Assembly: GCA_003342815.1 (NCBI GenBank)
Contig: PTEX01000307.1
Location: forward strand, 1 to 64,000
Reading direction: 5' to 3'
DNA: 64,000 nt
Source: Eudromia elegans
Lineage: Eukaryota; Chordata; Aves; Tinamiformes; Tinamidae
In this document: positions 1-13,456 of the stretch, piece by piece
How the letters are laid out: every line of letters starts with the position of its first letter
Position numbering within the stretch: the stretch's first letter is position 1
The notes under the pieces: model-generated
What the model was told of the DNA's origin: nothing
Database searches by the model: none
Seen by the model: only the letters and a program-made list of their open reading frames with translations
Program-made: the position numbers and the translations under genes

Positions 1-315
1 AGGGGGCTGGCCTCTTCTCAGTGGTGGCCAGTGATAGAACTAGGGGAAATGGCCACAAATTGAGTCACCAAAAGTTCCACAGGAACTTGAGGAAGAATTT
101 CTTAACGGTGAGGGTGACAGAGCCCTGGAACAGGCTGCCCAGAGAGGTGGTGGAGTCTCCTTCTCTGGAGATCTTCAAAACCCGCCTGGACATCACCCTG
201 TGCCACATGCTCTAGGGGACCCTGCATGTGCAGGGGGGTTGGACTAGATGACCTCTACAGGTCCTTTCCAACCCTAGACATTCTATGATTCTATGATTCT
301 ATGATTCTATGATTA
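1..315 (+). mobile_element. CR1 LINE, 3' end (cut by window edge)
   Basis: This is the terminal part of a CR1 non-LTR retrotransposon. Positions 21-215 keep an open frame for the extreme C-terminus of ORF2 (endonuclease/reverse transcriptase polyprotein). It includes the family-typical stretch [20 protein letters not shown] and ends with a stop just after CHML. The 3' UTR follows (TTGGACTAGATGACCTCTAC near 239-259), then an (ATTCTATG)n tail from about 279 to 315, the hallmark 3' end of CR1 in birds and reptiles. The 5' side is cut by the window, so the full length is unknown. The CDITLCHML ending is shared with the copy at 20378-21116 but not with the other five, which suggests these two are one subfamily. 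It is a non-functional insertion fragment. Confidence 0.95.
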
Positions 316-1180
316 TATATGGCATAGCAAAACTTACTTTTTTAACAATGTATCCTCTGAAGTAACTTGAATATAATTTTCAAAGCTCTATCAAGGACAA
401 GTACTGAAACATCTTACATGGAAAAATAGGCTTTGGAAATATCAAGTTGTTGTTGTTGTCAACTCTAGTGATTTTTATCTGTAATTTTAACTAGGGCAGT
501 TTAATAGGCAGTTGTCCAAAGAGTTAAGGTCCTAAAAAAAATAGTATACAGAGTTAATTCCCACTTCAAATAAATCCTTCTAACAATTACTTGAAGTTGT
601 AGTACTGTTGCTTAATGTATTGAATTACAGGAGTCTTCCATTTAATAAATACATGAGGAAAGCGGTCCTTTTGCCTGTTATGTACGTTATGTAAGCTGCA
701 ATTTCGTTGTGAACATTGTTGTTACATGTTTCTAACAGAAGTACTTTCTTGTGCCAAAAAAATAGAGAGCGAAAGAAATTTCCCTTGACTATAAAGTATG
801 ATAAAGTAATGTCCGTAAGATGTTTCCTTGGAACAGCTGGGGGAGGTCTTCCAATTTTACGATTTTCTTCACATTATTCTTGATTACTCACATTACATTT
901 GCTAAAGAGTAAAGAATCCAAGGTCTGTTCACAAGGTCAAAAAAGAGAGAAAAATCTTACAGGCCTTTTGTATGAAAATTTGGAAATTATTGTCAAATTT
1001 ACACCTTGAGTCTCAGCCTTAAATATGGCATGAAGTAATTTTCTGGAACCCAAAATCTTAAGTGACCATATCATTCAGATTTAGCTTTTCATACTAAGAA
1101 GATTGCATAAAATGCCTGAAATGATGAAACTGTTAGTAGAACTGAACGGTTGATAGCATACTGTTTTCTTTATCAGGAGA
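316..1180. other. AT-rich non-coding DNA, no gene seen
   Basis: This lies between two CR1 copies in the same orientation. It has a short (TTG)n run near 448-460. No frame, exon signal or recognisable repeat is supported. Confidence 0.6.
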
Positions 1181-1489
1181 GAGTGAGGACAGTGGTGTTG
1201 GCCTCTTTTCAGTGGTAACCAGCAATAGGACTAGAGGAAATGGCCAGAAACTGAAGCATCAAAAGTTCCACTGGAACTTAAGGAAAAATTTACTAACAGT
1301 GAGAGTGACAGAGTCCTGGAACAGGCTGCCCAGAGAGGTGGTGGAGTCTCCTTCTCTGGAGATCTTCCCAACCCACCTGGATGCCACCCTGTGCCCCGTG
1401 CTCTAGGGGTCCCTGCTGGAGCAGGGGGTTGGACTAGATGGTTTCTACAGGTCCCTTCCAACCTTAACCACTATACGATTATGTGATTC
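1181..1489 (+). mobile_element. CR1 LINE fragment, 5'-truncated, diverged
   Basis: The similarity to the other CR1 copies begins around GAGTGAGGAC and runs to a degraded octamer tail (ACTATACGATTATGTGATTC) at 1470-1489. The frame at 1212-1406 keeps the ORF2 C-terminus ([17 protein letters not shown]) and ends CPVL before the stop. The 3' UTR core TTGGACTAGATGGTTTCTAC is at about 1429-1448. It is more diverged than the first copy: the tail octamers have several substitutions, and LDATLCPVL replaces LDITLCHML. It is an older, independent insertion in the same orientation as the first copy, about 0.9 kb downstream. Confidence 0.93.
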
Positions 1490-4400
1490 AAAAAATGATG
1501 AGCTTTTTTGGTACTTTTTTTTTTTCCCCCCAAGATTATGACAGATAAGATCTGTTCAGCGGTATAAAACAGAAATGAGAACAGATGTTGTAAGGTAAAA
1601 GGATAAGTCGTTTGAACTCATTCTAAATAGGTTTCATTTCCCTCCAAATGCCCCAAAGTTCTTAAGTGTTTGAAGATCTGGGTTGCAAATTAAGCAGGAT
1701 TATCCTGTTTCTAATTCTAGCAGTAGATAGATTGAAAAGCCTGTTCTAGAACATTTAATATTTTCTGAAAGAAATTCACTTTCATGGATTGATAAAAAAA
1801 CATTTTCAAAAGACAGAAAAAAGGTATTTTACTTTAAAGGACCTATTTTATTGTAACTGCTAAGTGAGTTTCTTAATTTTGGTTAAGAGAAGCAAGGTGT
1901 AGTAGAATTTAGAGCCATTTGTATTTGGTGAGTTGTGCTGGTCTATAGGAATACAAGAAGCAGCAAGGGTTCCAAAAACATGGAGGTGTAAAATCCTTCT
2001 CAAGATAGCAATTAAGAGTTTTAACTCAGGTCATTGTCTAAAAAATATTGAAACTGTGTTTTGCTGGTACTTAAACAATTCAAAACAGTATTTTAGTATT
2101 CACATGTCGTTATCTGAAAATAAACTCATAGTTCCAATGAAGAGCACTTTTATATTTTTTAAAAAAATACAGTGGTCATAGGATGTTGGATAAATTAGTA
2201 GAGGAATGCTTTTCACTTTAATGACAGAGTCACTTCAGCATTCTATAATTGCTCAGGGTAATTTCCCTGAAGAACTTTGTAATAAGGAGCAACTTTTCCA
2301 AAGAAAGAAGAAAGATAAAGAAGATAGGATAATTAGCTGGAATAGAGCCAGGAGGTCAGAGTTAATCTTCCCACTACTGAAAAAACTGAAGTAGTTGACA
2401 TTGGTGATAATTCACAGAGAGAATGAATCTGAACCAGTTTGCAACTGGAGGTAAAATATTCCAGCAGCAGATGGTTTCTGCCAAAGTCACTGGGAAGTTC
2501 AAGCAGTACCTGATGGGGTGTTTAGCCAACTTAGATGCCCAGGGAGGTGTGAAAATTTATGCATTGTGTTCTGCCAGTATGGAAAATTGTTAATTCCAGT
2601 GTGAGCTGCTAATTGTATTTAAGAAAACAAGAACTTGAGTTTTCTTAACACTAACCTCTGATCAAATACTGACCTACAGTTTAGACCAATGTGCTATTTA
2701 GCACATTCAGTAAACTCAAAAGATTGCAATTATTTATCAGTCTTTCTTATGATGTTAAGAAGAAAATAACAGAATATGTTCAAATAAAGCCTATAGTAAA
2801 TTTCAACCACCTTTAAAGTTGTTTTATTTGAATTCTTTTCAGAGAAAGTCCATTTGGAAGTCTATTAGCTTTGATGGTCAATTAGTCCTTTGTTGTGTAT
2901 CCACTGCTGTTGCAGGTGTAGTTGCCAAGTATTTAATGTCAGTTTAAATAGAAAGCAAGTTTCCAGAGTTTTGTAATTGTTTATCTTCTCTTCTGCTAAT
3001 GAAAACTTAGGAAATATTGAGAGTTTTTGTTGTTGTTGTTCTTCTTCTTCTATTTGTTTGTTTTGTTTTATTTTTGTTCCTGAAAGGGAGGAGAGACCTA
3101 CTCTATCTAGAACAGAGAAACATCTGTGTTTTTGAATTAATTTTCAAGTTTTTTTTATAAGGGAACTGGAACTGCTTATCCTTTGCCATAGATGATCACA
3201 CATCTGAAAAGTCAGTATTTTCTGCTATTATCACTTTCACCTTGTACTAATAGCATTGACCTAGAGAGAATGGAGAACTCTGTTCTTCTCTGGAGGAAGT
3301 AAAAAAATCACTTGAACCTGTTTTTAAAAAACAAATGAATGTGCTGACCTCTGCACTACCAATTCTTCAAGAATTTAATTTTTAATCTGAACGCATCATT
3401 AATGAGCACTGTCATCTCAGATGAGACCCCCAGCTGGAAGTACTGTTCGTGACAATGCAGCAAGCTTCAAAGTGAACTCATAAATTAAACTGCACATGCA
3501 CCACTGCATACCACTGATTCAGCTGCTCGTGCTGTCCCTTGCAGCCACTTTACAGCAACAAACCAAGCTGCCATTGAGCAGCCTTCGCAATGTGCATAGA
3601 CAGACATATATCCCTTCTTTTATTTTTCTTAGTCATTGCTAGCAGATACATTGGGCTTTTAGCAGCATTGCACTGTCCTGCAACAGGCAAAGTATTGCAG
3701 TCATTTTCTGAGGTGTACACTCTTAACCAGATGTCCTATGCAGAGCCCTTGAGGAAATGATGTTTTGGGAGGAGGAAAGAAAATAGAGAAGCGTTTTTTC
3801 CTTTTTTTTTTTTCTTTTTTTTTCTTGGTCTTAATGTGCTACTGTCTATATTATGGGATGGTATTTGAGGTCTCTTGATCAGTGAATAGTTTTTTCACTG
3901 GCTCAGATTTTTCTTTTGGAGGATCTGAAAAAATCCAGTTCACAAACTCTGCAAGTGTTCCACAGTGTGAAGCAAAATGTAGTAAGTGATAATAGTTGAA
4001 GCAAAATGTGGTGAGAGTAGTTTCTTTTCTGAAGTACAGTTTGGATTCAAACTAAAATGAGGCCACTTTAGTCCGTTCTAATGTAAACCATGAAAAATGG
4101 AATACCAAAGAATATGAATCCATTTTGGTTTCATAATGCTTGCTGAAAACATTTTATATTGCTTCAGAAACATTCTAACTTGCCTAACTATACTCCTATG
4201 TATATTCAATACTTTCAGAGAGACAAAATATTGAAAACATATTTTATACAATGTAGATTTTACATAAGTTGTTTTGAGAATATGTTTATTTTAGATAGAT
4301 TTTTTTATTAAATAGCTCAAGCAATATATAGAGTGTATCAAAATAAGGAACTTTTTTTTTCACTGTTATGAGTTCTTTGCAAATTGATCATAAAAATCCG

Positions 4401-5982
4401 CTTACACAAGTAATTCTCTTTTGGATATTTTCTTCATCCTAGATAGATTACTCTGTCAGATTTTTTTTTTTCTTTTGAAAGCTTTTCCCCTTTAATATGT
4501 CCATGCTTACTCAAATTCTTAAATATCAAAAAAGATCTATGCCATCTGCATAGAACTATTCCTTAAAATAAGTAATAAATAAAAAATCTTTTGATGAGGC
4601 ACTCTATTATGACATTCAAATTACCAAAATTACTGGATGCACTAGAAAATATTACCTGCCTGCCTGTCTTTGAAAATTTCTAATTCTCCATTTGAACAAA
4701 TATTTTCAGGTATCTGTATTACATGTAACCACATTGAACAAGGTCTAATGTGATTCTTGAGGGAAAAACTGATGAGAAGTTTGAGTAATTACTTCTGCAG
4801 TCAATACAAAAGCACATGCATTGTAATTTTACTGTGTATTCTCTTTCCACAAATGAAAGGAACATGGCACATCATCAAGAAGTAGCTGAAGATCATGCAA
4901 TAAAATACAGTTCTGCTATGAATACACTTAATACACTACGAATTCACTCAGAACAACTTATTGTTAGGTGCAGAATGCATGCTCAGTAACTCAACCATTA
5001 CAGCGGTTTCTCAAGAGGACTTGTTTCATGTAACTGAGTAACAACTGTGGGAATGAGGGAAAAGGGAAATACTATAGCACAGTCCTAAACTTCTGATTAC
5101 AGTAGTTACAAAATCACTCATGGCCAATAGACTGTCTGTTGTGTTCTGTTTTTTCCTGAGTAAACCCTTTGTTGGCAAGGTTGAGCTGCTAAGACTGTAT
5201 TTATGGAGGATAATATACCTCAATTCTACAAAAAAAAAATCTATTAAAACTAAAGAAAATTATCTCTAAGGTTGTGACATATTTGGGTGGATGAGTGAGT
5301 ACATATAATCTGCTAATCCCTTTTCTAATTGGCAGCGGTAGACTTTTAGGAATCTTCATTTTGGTTCGGATTAGTTAGCTGAGAATTATGTTTAATGGAG
5401 CAGTAACAGTTTTCAAAGCTGTAAATAGTTTTACGTTAATTCATGTCGTAGAAAAAGGTTTTTCCTCAGTGCTAGTGGAAGTATGTCTCTTGCTGTTCTA
5501 CTTTCATCCCTGAGGTGTGTGTATTTTCTATTCTAATTTAGAGATAATCATAATAGATTGATTAGTATTTTTAATATCTATTAAAAATGATCATTCAAAT
5601 TTCTACCTGATAGATATGTTCTATCTTATGATATAAATTAAACAATGGTGCTGTCTTAAATGCCTCCTGCCTTTCACAAGCTCTTATTTTTATTTTGTGA
5701 ACAAGAGAAGTATCCAACACTTTGATCAGCTCATAAATAATACACAAAAGTGCAGAAACCTCAGATTTGACATCTAATTCTTAGAAGAAATATGCCAATG
5801 AAGTAATGTACACACAGCATGATGCTGTAATGCTTCAAGATTGCTGGTATCTCCTGTATGATGGATAATATACTACACCTTACTATAGTTAGGGAAAAGC
5901 AAAACCAAAAACCTGGTTGTAGATGAATTACTTGTTGAAACAAATGCCTGAATTCAGTGCTTTTTCCTGTGGCAGTATCTTT
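1490..5982. other. AT-rich non-coding DNA, no gene seen
   Basis: This is unique-looking sequence with stop codons in all frames and only short chance frames. Small landmarks are a TTG/CTT trinucleotide run at about 3028-3050 and T-rich runs near 3796-3824. A locally GC-richer block at 3400-3620 retains a few CpGs and is discussed in the findings. No splice-bounded exon is convincing here. Confidence 0.55.
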
Positions 5983-6078
5983 ACAGGTTATTAAACTTTA
6001 AACAGGTTATTTTAAACTTTAAAATATAAACTTTAAACCTTTATTTTAAACTTTAAACTATAAACAGGTTATTTAACT
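5983..6078. repeat. Short imperfect tandem array (TTTAAACTTTAAA-type)
   Basis: The block repeats the words ACAGGTTAT and TTTAAACTTTAAA several times with variable spacing (ACAGGTTAT begins near 5983, 6002 and 6063). It looks like a local, replication-slippage style expansion of 13-20 bp units. No coding or transposon relationship is visible. Confidence 0.75.
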
Positions 6079-8307
6079 TTTTTTTAGGATTCTTTTTACT
6101 GGAAGCAACTAAAGCAATGCATTTTTTTTAAGGTTAATTATACTTAAGAACTATTGCTACTTAGGATCTATGGCAGACAGTACATCAGGCTAATAAGATT
6201 GGATTTTCTTGTTCTTTATGAAAAAAAAGGTCCATGTTCCAGCCTGAAGTTGACTATAAGAAAGTAAAAGAAATTGGAAAGAAAAGCTTGTTGTCATTTT
6301 TGTACAAGGTGAAGGAAAAAAATATAAAAAATATATGGATATAAAACTTGTTAATTGTTTTTTAACCAAAAAAAAAAAAAAAAAGAATTGTAAAGGAAAA
6401 AAAAAATAAGATGACTGCATCATGTGAAGTATAGCTGAAGTTGAGAAGTATAATCTGAGCATTGCTATCATTCATAGGAATTAGTGTCTTTTTGGATTAT
6501 TCAGTTGCTTCACATATACTGCTTCAAAAACACTGCTCAGCTTTTAGCCAGTGGGAATAAAAGTTAGCTTTTTTTTTTCCCTTGATTTTTTTTTCAAAAT
6601 ATCTATTTTATGTTTATAAACTTACAACTTCTCTCTCTCTTTTTTTTCTTTTTTTATATTTTTTTAATACTCGCATGCTGTGGTTGTACATGCTTTAATG
6701 AGTCAGTTACAGTACAGTGATCACTATTAGCACTTCCTAGGAAAACACACAGAGTTGCAAGACTGTCTGGCACTTCCCACAGAGAATGTGCCTCCCAGCT
6801 GAGGTTCCTGTGCAGCCTTGGTCAGTAAGCAGTCTGCATTAAACTCCACCCTACACGTGATATAATTGCTGCAGAAATGGTTAAAAAAAGAATGTATAAT
6901 TCTATATTATTAACGTCTGAGAGCATATTCCATGCATATTGCAAACTGCCTAATGTCAGATTAATGACACTGTTATGTTTCATAATAGAGTATTTTAATA
7001 ATTTTTCTATGCAAGCCTAATCTTTATACTTTTCCAGTGGTGTTACTGCTTAGTAAATAAGCCTATGTACTTTAATTCCTGAAGCACAAGGCGTATCAAA
7101 TGCAAACCGTGTGTTTGTTCTGTTACTTGTGAGAGCCAGCATAACAGTATCTCATTTATGTTTTGAAGAGATATTGCCATAGTTTCACAAGAGTAGAATA
7201 AAGAAGAGATGAAGTATACTCTTTGGAAAATGAGGGAATAAAAACCCCACAAAACCTATAGTCTTCTCTTTCTGAAATATATAGCTCACAGGAAGCTCTA
7301 ACATATGTACCCATCAAAGTGCTTCAACACTGTTCTAGCATGATTGATGAACTGTTTAATTTCTATTCCTGCTTAGTCCTTGGACAGTTTGCTGAAGCTG
7401 CCCGAAAATTTTTCAGTTAGAATGAGTTCTTTGCAGCAACTGCTGGCTCTTCTCTGCTTGTAAATGGATGGAAATAATCTCTAGATTTTGGGGCTAGACA
7501 GCATGTTTCCCTTTTACATCCCCTGGCAAAATTCTAATCAGTAATTAGAGAGTATCACATATCTTTCCACTTTCTATATTGTCACATATAGCTTTTTTAT
7601 TCACTTGATTTTCCTGGGGAAATGTGTTCCTCTACTTCCCCAGCTATAAAGGAGACTGTCTTGCCTTTGACATTATGGGTGGAAATTTTGAAAAGAAAAA
7701 AAAAAACCAAACCAAAACAAAACAATGAATCCTCTCTAATATGTCATACTGTGAAGAGCTTTTGATTTTCAAATGCAACTTAGGCATATAATGGCAAATG
7801 AACAAGATAAAGTCACAATATTACCCTGAAATTTTTAAGTAGGTAGGAAGGTTGTACAGAAGATGGACTAGGAAGTTCAATATAATCTAGGAATCATATC
7901 TATAGGACTGAAGTGCACATTTTGGGATCATTACAATGCCAGAAGTACAGTGGTGATATTTCTGTATGACAATGAAAAAAGAATGGAAGCCAGCTGTGCA
8001 ATTGTTGAGTGAAATTATATGTACTGCATAGAGATGTATAGTGGGGACATAAAATATTCCTGTGTCTAAAATAAAATATTGAAATATTGGATACTGCAAT
8101 AAAAGGAACAGTACCATGGTATCACTCAACAAGTATCATTGAGATTTACAGCGTGCCTGAAGGCACTGAAGAGGGCGACCCCATTACTTTAATTGAGCAG
8201 CTTTTTTTTTCTTTCTTCTCACATATGCCTTCACAACAGCATTTGAAACACAGGCCTTTGCTGCCACTGACGCTTCTCTCACATCACTTTTTTTTTTCTC
8301 CTTTCCT
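6079..8307. other. AT-rich non-coding DNA, no gene seen
   Basis: Contains an A-tract at about 6367-6384 and T-rich runs at 6570-6670. The 6700-6880 stretch is less AT-rich and could be a constrained non-coding element, but the sequence alone does not establish this. Confidence 0.5.
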
Positions 8308-8399
8308 TTTGGGATATGTTCAAAAGGGATTGGGATATCTTCAAATAAAAAAGGTTTTGGGATAAAGGTTCAAAAAAGGTTTTGGGATATCTTCAAATT
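8308..8399. repeat. Imperfect tandem repeat (TTTTGGGATATCTTCAAA-type)
   Basis: Four diverged copies of a 20-30 bp unit built on TTGGGATAT-CTTCAAA and AAAAAGGTTTTGGGATA lie head to tail. It is a local tandem duplication of unknown role. Confidence 0.75.
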
Positions 8400-11300
8400 G
8401 TACCATTTTTACTCTGCTTTCTAAATACTGTGGTTAACATGTTTTCTTCCCTGGCCCATCTCATGGAAATGTGGGTGGCTCAGGTATAGGGCAGAATAGT
8501 TAAAGAATGTCCCTCAGTGAAATGGTGATAAATGCCAGTGTGATACCCCAAATATTAACTGTGTTTTCTAAAGGTAATAACAAGGAAAGAAAGAGTTGTA
8601 TTTCAGCTCCAAGATGAAGTAAAAAAAACAAGGATTGCAATTGTGCAGGTTTTTTTTTTAAATATTGTGCTTTAGATTGTATTTATTTAACAGCTGTCTA
8701 GTCCGTATAGTTTATATCAGATGTTTCATCATCATACATATCTGCTATACGTTTAATACCAATACAGTACATGAAATATTTTTATTTAGGATAGTTTATA
8801 GAGTCAATTCAAAATGTCTGAAGATGGTTTAAATAATTTTTCATTTTGTCATTTTTTTCTGCTGTCACCAGTGTGATGGTGACATTGGAGACTGAGTTTG
8901 TTGGCTTCAGTTTCTTCATATTTTTTCTTCAAATACATTTTTATTATTTCGTGTTTATCCCACTTTTTACATTCTCTATATTAAACTGGTTTGGTTACTA
9001 CTTACTCCATTACTGTTAGCCAATTAGAGGTCTTATGCAAAGAAGTGCTTCTTATCAGTTGTGTTCTTTCCCATAAAATTAAGATGTGGCTGCTTACTTC
9101 ATTGATTATAATTTGCAAATGCTTTCCAGCAAAAATATTAGTACACACTGACTATCATTTTTGGGTAGATTTTTATCAAACTGTATGCACTGCGTGAGGA
9201 TTAGTGAGTTTCTTCACATCTTAAAGTATCTTCTGGGTTCTAGGTCAGAATTTTGTTCATACCAGTACATAAAGAACATTTATTTCGTTATATACTGAGG
9301 TCGATGAAAAGATGTTCATGGACTTCATTGGGTTTTCTGTGAGACTCTAATTCCAGGGTAAAATTAAAAGTTTTTCAACAATGATGAAGATCTTAATTTT
9401 GAAAATAGTGCAGTCAAGATTCTAAATTATAGCAGTTCAAAGTTAGCATATTGAAAGAAAAGAAAAAAAAAAAGTTCAACTTTAAGATCCTAGAAGTGCT
9501 GCATGCAGATCTCTAAAAATCACATAAGGTTCCTAAATTGGTGGTTAATGTCTGACTTTCAAGTGCTTGCTTCTTTGGAAACGAAGTAGTAATAGTAGTT
9601 TTACACAGACTAGTTTTAGATATTTTTACATCTCGATCCATAAAATAATCCTTGATATATAATTTCAAGTGCTGTTCATATAATTTGTCTCCTAGATTAA
9701 AATTCTTAACCTGAAAGCCACCTCTCTACTGCATTTGCCTGCCTGAGCACATGCTATTCCACCAGACTACGCAGTTAGCACCTGGTGCTTGTGCAGCAGC
9801 GGCACCATACTGTCCTGTATGGAGATATCAAGGCGTAGAGCCTCTGTTTGTAAAAGAGAAACACAGCGTTCTCCAGAACTTAAATATGCTGTTCTAAAAC
9901 CAAAGCGGGTGAATAGGCTTTTCAGATATTCACAACTGCTTGAAAGTTAGCTCTTCTGTCTCCAAATACTGGGCAAACAAACTGAGATATTTCACATGTA
10001 ACCCGCAAAGTCCTGTTTGTTTACTACTTTTAAATTTTTGAGGGGAATTTCTGCTAACCCTCAATGTGCAGTTCAGTTAAGCAAATTTACTCTGAATATA
10101 ATTTTCTGATGCAGAGCGTGTGCTTATGTGAAAGGAGTGAATGATTATAGAGTAAGTTGAAAAGCTTTGAATGGTGAAAGGAAAAATAATGAGGAAAGAA
10201 AGAGTTTGACAATTTTCTTTATTTTATTTCCAATTGAAAGTGTAAGGGTGATTATACCAGTGCAGTATCATTTTGTGAGTAAAAGTTGCTGATTTTCAAG
10301 AGGGTAGACTGAGGTCTTTTGCAAATCAGTCTTGTACCCTTCAGTGGATACTTGGTCACTGCCTTCAAAGTCGAATGTAACGTCTTAAGGTAAATAGAGG
10401 AAACAATTTTCTCAATGAAAAGATCTCAGATAAAATAAAATGTTCTCTGTCCTTATTCTTCTTTATAGGTATTCATGGAAGAAAGAGCTTTTTTTATTGA
10501 TTTCCGTCGTTGAAAATACCACCATCTGACCCATGCTAGAAAGCGGTATTAAAGATCAATATGAAAAAACGAAAACATAAGAGGGATTGACAGATGTGCC
10601 AGTAGTTAAAATAGAAAGATACTCTTTTCATCTCCCTCCCCCCTTTTTTTTTTCCCCATTATACTCGTATTCTGTTTCTTGCTTTGATGTTGATACATGA
10701 TGAATTCACATTAATATTGGCAATGACTTGTACAAAATTAATATATTTAACATGATCCCTTAATGACAATTCAGGATTCAGAAATGCCTGCAAAATGAAA
10801 TCCTACAGGGTATACTCATTAAACGAAGCTTTCTTCTCCTGCAGATTTGCTTTGTTTTTCTTAAAAAAAAAAAAATAAAATAAGCTGTTTTTTCTTTGCT
10901 TTCGTCAGCTGGGTATTAGCAGTTGGCAGTCACTGCATCAAAGAGCCTATAGGAATATGGATCCAAAAATAATAGAGACCTGTTGGAAGATTTCTGGTGT
11001 TTAAAGAGCCTGAGGGATTTCATAACAGCCCAGGAGACTGTTTAGAGAGACTGTCAAAATGTTTACTAGTGTCCTTTCCAACGCTGATGAAATTACGTAT
11101 TCAACAAAGCAAGCTGATATTGCCTGGAATTTCACCACCAGGTGGTAGCCCTTTTACATACTTAAATAAATCCCTGGTACGTTTTACTCCACATTTTGTT
11201 GTGCTGATGACTAAATACAACATTTTCCTACTGCCTATTAAGATATAATGAAACTTTGCAGGCTCAGCTTGGCAAGGAGGTTTGCTTGTGCCAAAGTGAT

Positions 11301-12380
11301 CTTTAAAAAGGAATGTATCTTGTGCTCTGTCTTGTTTTGCTCTCCTGACAGATTGTTCACAAGAAAAGCAATGTGAGTGAGGAGGTAGGAGTGAGAAAGG
11401 TAACAATATTCTCTTTTATTAAAAGAACTTACCTTGCCAACATTGGTAAAGAAATGTTTTTTGCATTAGTCTCTTCTGACCAAACTTAAATGTAGTTTGT
11501 TGCATTTTTACTAACTGCTTATTTACCATCAAGAGCAGCTTGAAGTGTGCCTTGAACTGTTGTTTACCACAGTTAAAGAGTTGAAAAAACAGATGTAAAT
11601 GATATATATGTTGTATTGGTCACTGGACCTGGGACAGTGATGAGAAGTTTAAGAATGTATATGGAAGAAAAAAATGGAAACACCACGAGCAATTCAGTTT
11701 TTCTGCAACATGCACAAATATTTATGTTACATCTGCATGTGGCCCTAAGACTTTAAGGGTATTTGTGCTTATTTTGTACTAATAAAGATGCAAGGACATT
11801 GTATGTCTTTGGGAAGATAATGAGATAATAGTGCTTGGGGTCTTGTCTTGGCCTTCATTACATGCAGTAGTTTTGGGGTATCTTATATTTCCTTCTTCAT
11901 TCATCATAAAGATGAATGAAGGCTCTCAAAAGAGCCCATTATGGGAGTTACGTACATATACTTTTTCTTGCTCTTTTGACACAAAGAAGATGTGGGAATT
12001 GACCACATTTTAGGAGTATTTATTTCCTAATAAGTTTCACTGCATTAGTGAAATACACACTATAATGCTCTAAAGATTTTTTTTTCTTCAAAAATAGTAT
12101 TTAAAATTATTTGCTGGTTAATTTAAATATTATAATCATAGAAGACATATTTCAGGGAAATATCCTGGATCAGTGATGCCTCAGAACCACTGCCAATTTA
12201 CTGGCATGTATAAAATGAGTAGAGCTCAATTTACAGCAAAACAGGCATCCTGAAAACAGCCTTTAAATGGAGCCAAGAATCTGGTATCACATACACCAAA
12301 TCACACACTTCTCCCAGACACGGCTGTTATGAATGGACCCTAAGGCATTTGCCTCTGTCAAGGCAGAGTAAGAGATTTTT
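8400..12380. other. AT-rich non-coding DNA, no gene seen
   Basis: No repeat family, exon or RNA gene is recognised. Small GC-richer patches occur near 9720-9850. Short open frames on both strands around 11.0-11.4 kb overlap each other and show no protein-like composition. Confidence 0.5.
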
Positions 12381-12435
12381 GGAGGGGTGGAGGGTAGGGA
12401 GTGGAGTTGGGGGGAGTGGAGGGAAGGAGAGGAGG
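12381..12435 (+). repeat. G-rich purine tract with G-quadruplex potential
   Basis: A 55-base, almost purely G/A/T stretch contains runs GGGG, GGG, GGG, GGGGGG and GGG on the plus strand, separated by 2 to 9 bases. It stands out sharply in this AT-rich window. One spacer (AGTGGAGTT, 9 bases) exceeds the classical 7-base loop limit, so any quadruplex would be non-canonical. Confidence 0.6.
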
Positions 12436-12520
12436 TTAGATGTTTTCCATAGAGGATTTGTGAGCTGAGAATTTGATAATGTGAGCTGTTCTACAGTCAC
12501 CCTGGAAGGATGAAAATGAC

Positions 12521-12550
12521 GTGTGTGTGCGTGTATATATATATATGTAT
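12521..12550. repeat. (GT)n(TA)n microsatellite
   Basis: GTGTGTGTGCGTG runs directly into an uninterrupted TATATATATATATG tract. Confidence 0.9.
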
Positions 12551-13333
12551 AATTATGTACATTTAGTTGAATGTCTTCTTAAAGCACACGATGGCTCAGG
12601 ACTGACTCTGTCAGCTCTTAGAGACTACTGTTCAAAGGCAGCTGTTCTCAGCTGCTTTTTCACTGCTTTTGAGCAGTGGTCTCGCCTAATTTTGGTTAAA
12701 ACAAGTTATTCTAGCTTCCTGTTTAACTTGTGGAAAGAGCTGAATATAACCAGAGGAAGAGATTTGCTTTCTTAGGGTGAGGAGAATGACTCCCTAGGGT
12801 CTCTGTTTCTCAGAGGTGCTACAACCTTATGCTGCTTGCAGACTAAGTTTGGTGCAGATGAATAGATAGAAAAAAAGGCAGATTTAGCTAGGATAAAAAG
12901 AAGTGCTAGCAAAAGTAGAGAGATACTGTTAACACTTTGTAGTACTAGGTCAGTCTAGACTTTCATACCTAGTAGTATGTCCATACAATAGATAGCAAAG
13001 AATATTAACTCTGAGGGTAATCACTCTTTTCTTGAATGGCAGCTGGAAGGGTAAAACTGTTAACAGTTGTGTTGCCTGCAAACAGTTTTGGTGTTCCTAT
13101 TTCCTATAAAGGAAAACATTGATGATACTTCAGTCCAGGCCAGTGTCTTTACTACTATATTACATATCAACTAAAACAAAGATATCCAATAAGGCATTAT
13201 GTTTTCAAGAGCTTGGGATAAGAGTTTCTCCATGCTTGGTTTCTGACGTAGAACATTACTGCATGATAGGCATTAGATTTTTATTATGTAAAAAAGTCTG
13301 AAATCTATGCAATTGTATGTATGTACTATGAAT
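12551..13333. other. Non-coding DNA, no gene seen
   Basis: Unique-looking sequence between two TA-rich microsatellites. Nothing is supported in either strand. Confidence 0.5.
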
Positions 13334-13456
13334 ATGTGTGTATATATGCATATATAAAAATATAATACAATTTACTGTATTATATATACACATAGATGTA
13401 TAATACAATCTACTATATTATATACATATACATTATATATATATATAGAGAGAGAG
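13334..13456. repeat. TA-rich satellite with a 38-bp duplicated unit, ending in (TA)n(GA)n
   Basis: The tract is nearly pure A/T with occasional G/C. Within it a ~30-bp segment beginning TATAATACAAT at 13361 recurs at 13399 with about four differences, giving a 38-bp period. The array ends in (TA)n followed by AGAGAGAGAG. The open frames that run through it are composition artefacts. Confidence 0.8.
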
